Of a DNA stretch of 42,875 nucleotides, positions 42,750 through 42,875 are shown piece after piece. The stretch lies in the IMG/VR virus record IMGVR_UViG_3300013119_000944, positions 1-42,875 of that record; one strand, written 5' to 3'. Position 1 is the stretch's first letter, and each line of letters begins with the position of its first letter. The DNA is from a virus. The position numbers and the translations under genes were made by a program. The notes under the pieces are model-generated. The model made no database searches and had not been told where the DNA came from. It saw nothing but the letters and a program-made list of their open reading frames with translations.

Positions 42750-42875
42750 AATTCTCAATTAAAACAATTACTCAATTAAAACAATTACTTAAATTAAACA
42801 ATTACTTAAATTCTCTAATTACTTAAATTCTCTAATTACTTAAATTCTCTAATTACTTAAATTCTCTAATTACTT
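42750..42875. repeat. 17-bp tandem repeat array, truncated by window end
   Basis: The unit ATTACTTAAATTCTCTA occurs four times exactly from 42801 to 42868, and 7 bases of a fifth copy reach the window edge. Three degenerate copies of the same 17-bp period precede it (42750-42800). It contains TTAA and no spacer sequences, so it is not a CRISPR array. It is 149 bases or more from the first minus-strand gene. It may be a regulatory, replication-origin or protein-binding array; no function is shown. Confidence 0.85.

Noticed and set aside
42750-42875. Possible CRISPR array
   Set aside because: The 17-bp units are head-to-tail without any spacers.
1-42875. T4-type late promoters (TATAAATA) ahead of the structural genes
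   Set aside because: Not found by eye in the short intergenic gaps; only partial matches such as TATAAATT at 42703-42710 were seen, too weak in AT-rich DNA to list.
1-42875. CTAG avoidance or enrichment as a restriction signature
   Set aside because: A manual count over the first 1.4 kb gave about the number expected for the base composition.

Overview
The window looks like part of the genome of a large, AT-rich tailed bacteriophage with T4-type contractile-tail (myovirus) machinery. The evidence is a set of recognisable baseplate genes (gp6-like wedge, gp25-like wedge, gp5-like OB-fold hub/spike), very large LamG-containing virion proteins, and a gp55-like late sigma factor. The structural genes sit end to end with an unusually large carbohydrate cluster. 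A marine or other aquatic Gram-negative host is plausible but not proven. Every supported gene is on the minus strand, so transcription runs from the right edge towards position 1. Genes are packed with 1-26 base overlaps or very short gaps, and no tRNA, rRNA, CRISPR array or transposase was seen.

Right edge (42602-42875): a non-coding, extremely AT-rich region with three TATAAT-type palindromes and a 17-bp tandem repeat that runs off the window. It lies upstream of the first gene of the minus-strand block and probably drives it.

Glycan region (about 14.0-42.6 kb): 14 glycosyltransferase genes (GT4-like, GT2-like, CgeB-like, GT11 and a GT4-GT2 two-module protein). With them are nucleotide-sugar enzymes: RmlA-, RmlB- and RmlD-like proteins, an RfbH-type 3-dehydratase, a short UDP-sugar dehydrogenase, GDP-mannose 4,6-dehydratase, a phosphomannose-isomerase cupin and two further extended SDRs. 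Tailoring enzymes are also present: a methyltransferase-sulfotransferase fusion, a second methyltransferase, a formyltransferase, a sugar aminotransferase, a radical SAM enzyme, a StrG-like 2-oxoglutarate oxygenase and a cupin. No flippase, polymerase, lipid-carrier initiating transferase or other membrane protein is in this block. It therefore looks like a cytosolic system that decorates a phage or host macromolecule (virion protein, DNA, or a host-borne precursor), not an exported O-antigen pathway. A Cas4-like PD-(D/E)XK nuclease is embedded near its left end and has its own near-consensus sigma70-type promoter.

Regulatory/structural region (1-14.0 kb): a small membrane protein, the late sigma factor, a small helical protein (possibly small terminase), then baseplate hub, wedge and large LamG/Ser-Gly-rich virion proteins. 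The leftmost gene is cut by the window edge. The simplest joint picture is a phage that builds its tail late and, from the same strand, makes an elaborate modified glycan (deoxysugars, possible fucose-type residue, formyl, methyl and sulfate groups) that may coat the virion or disguise its components.
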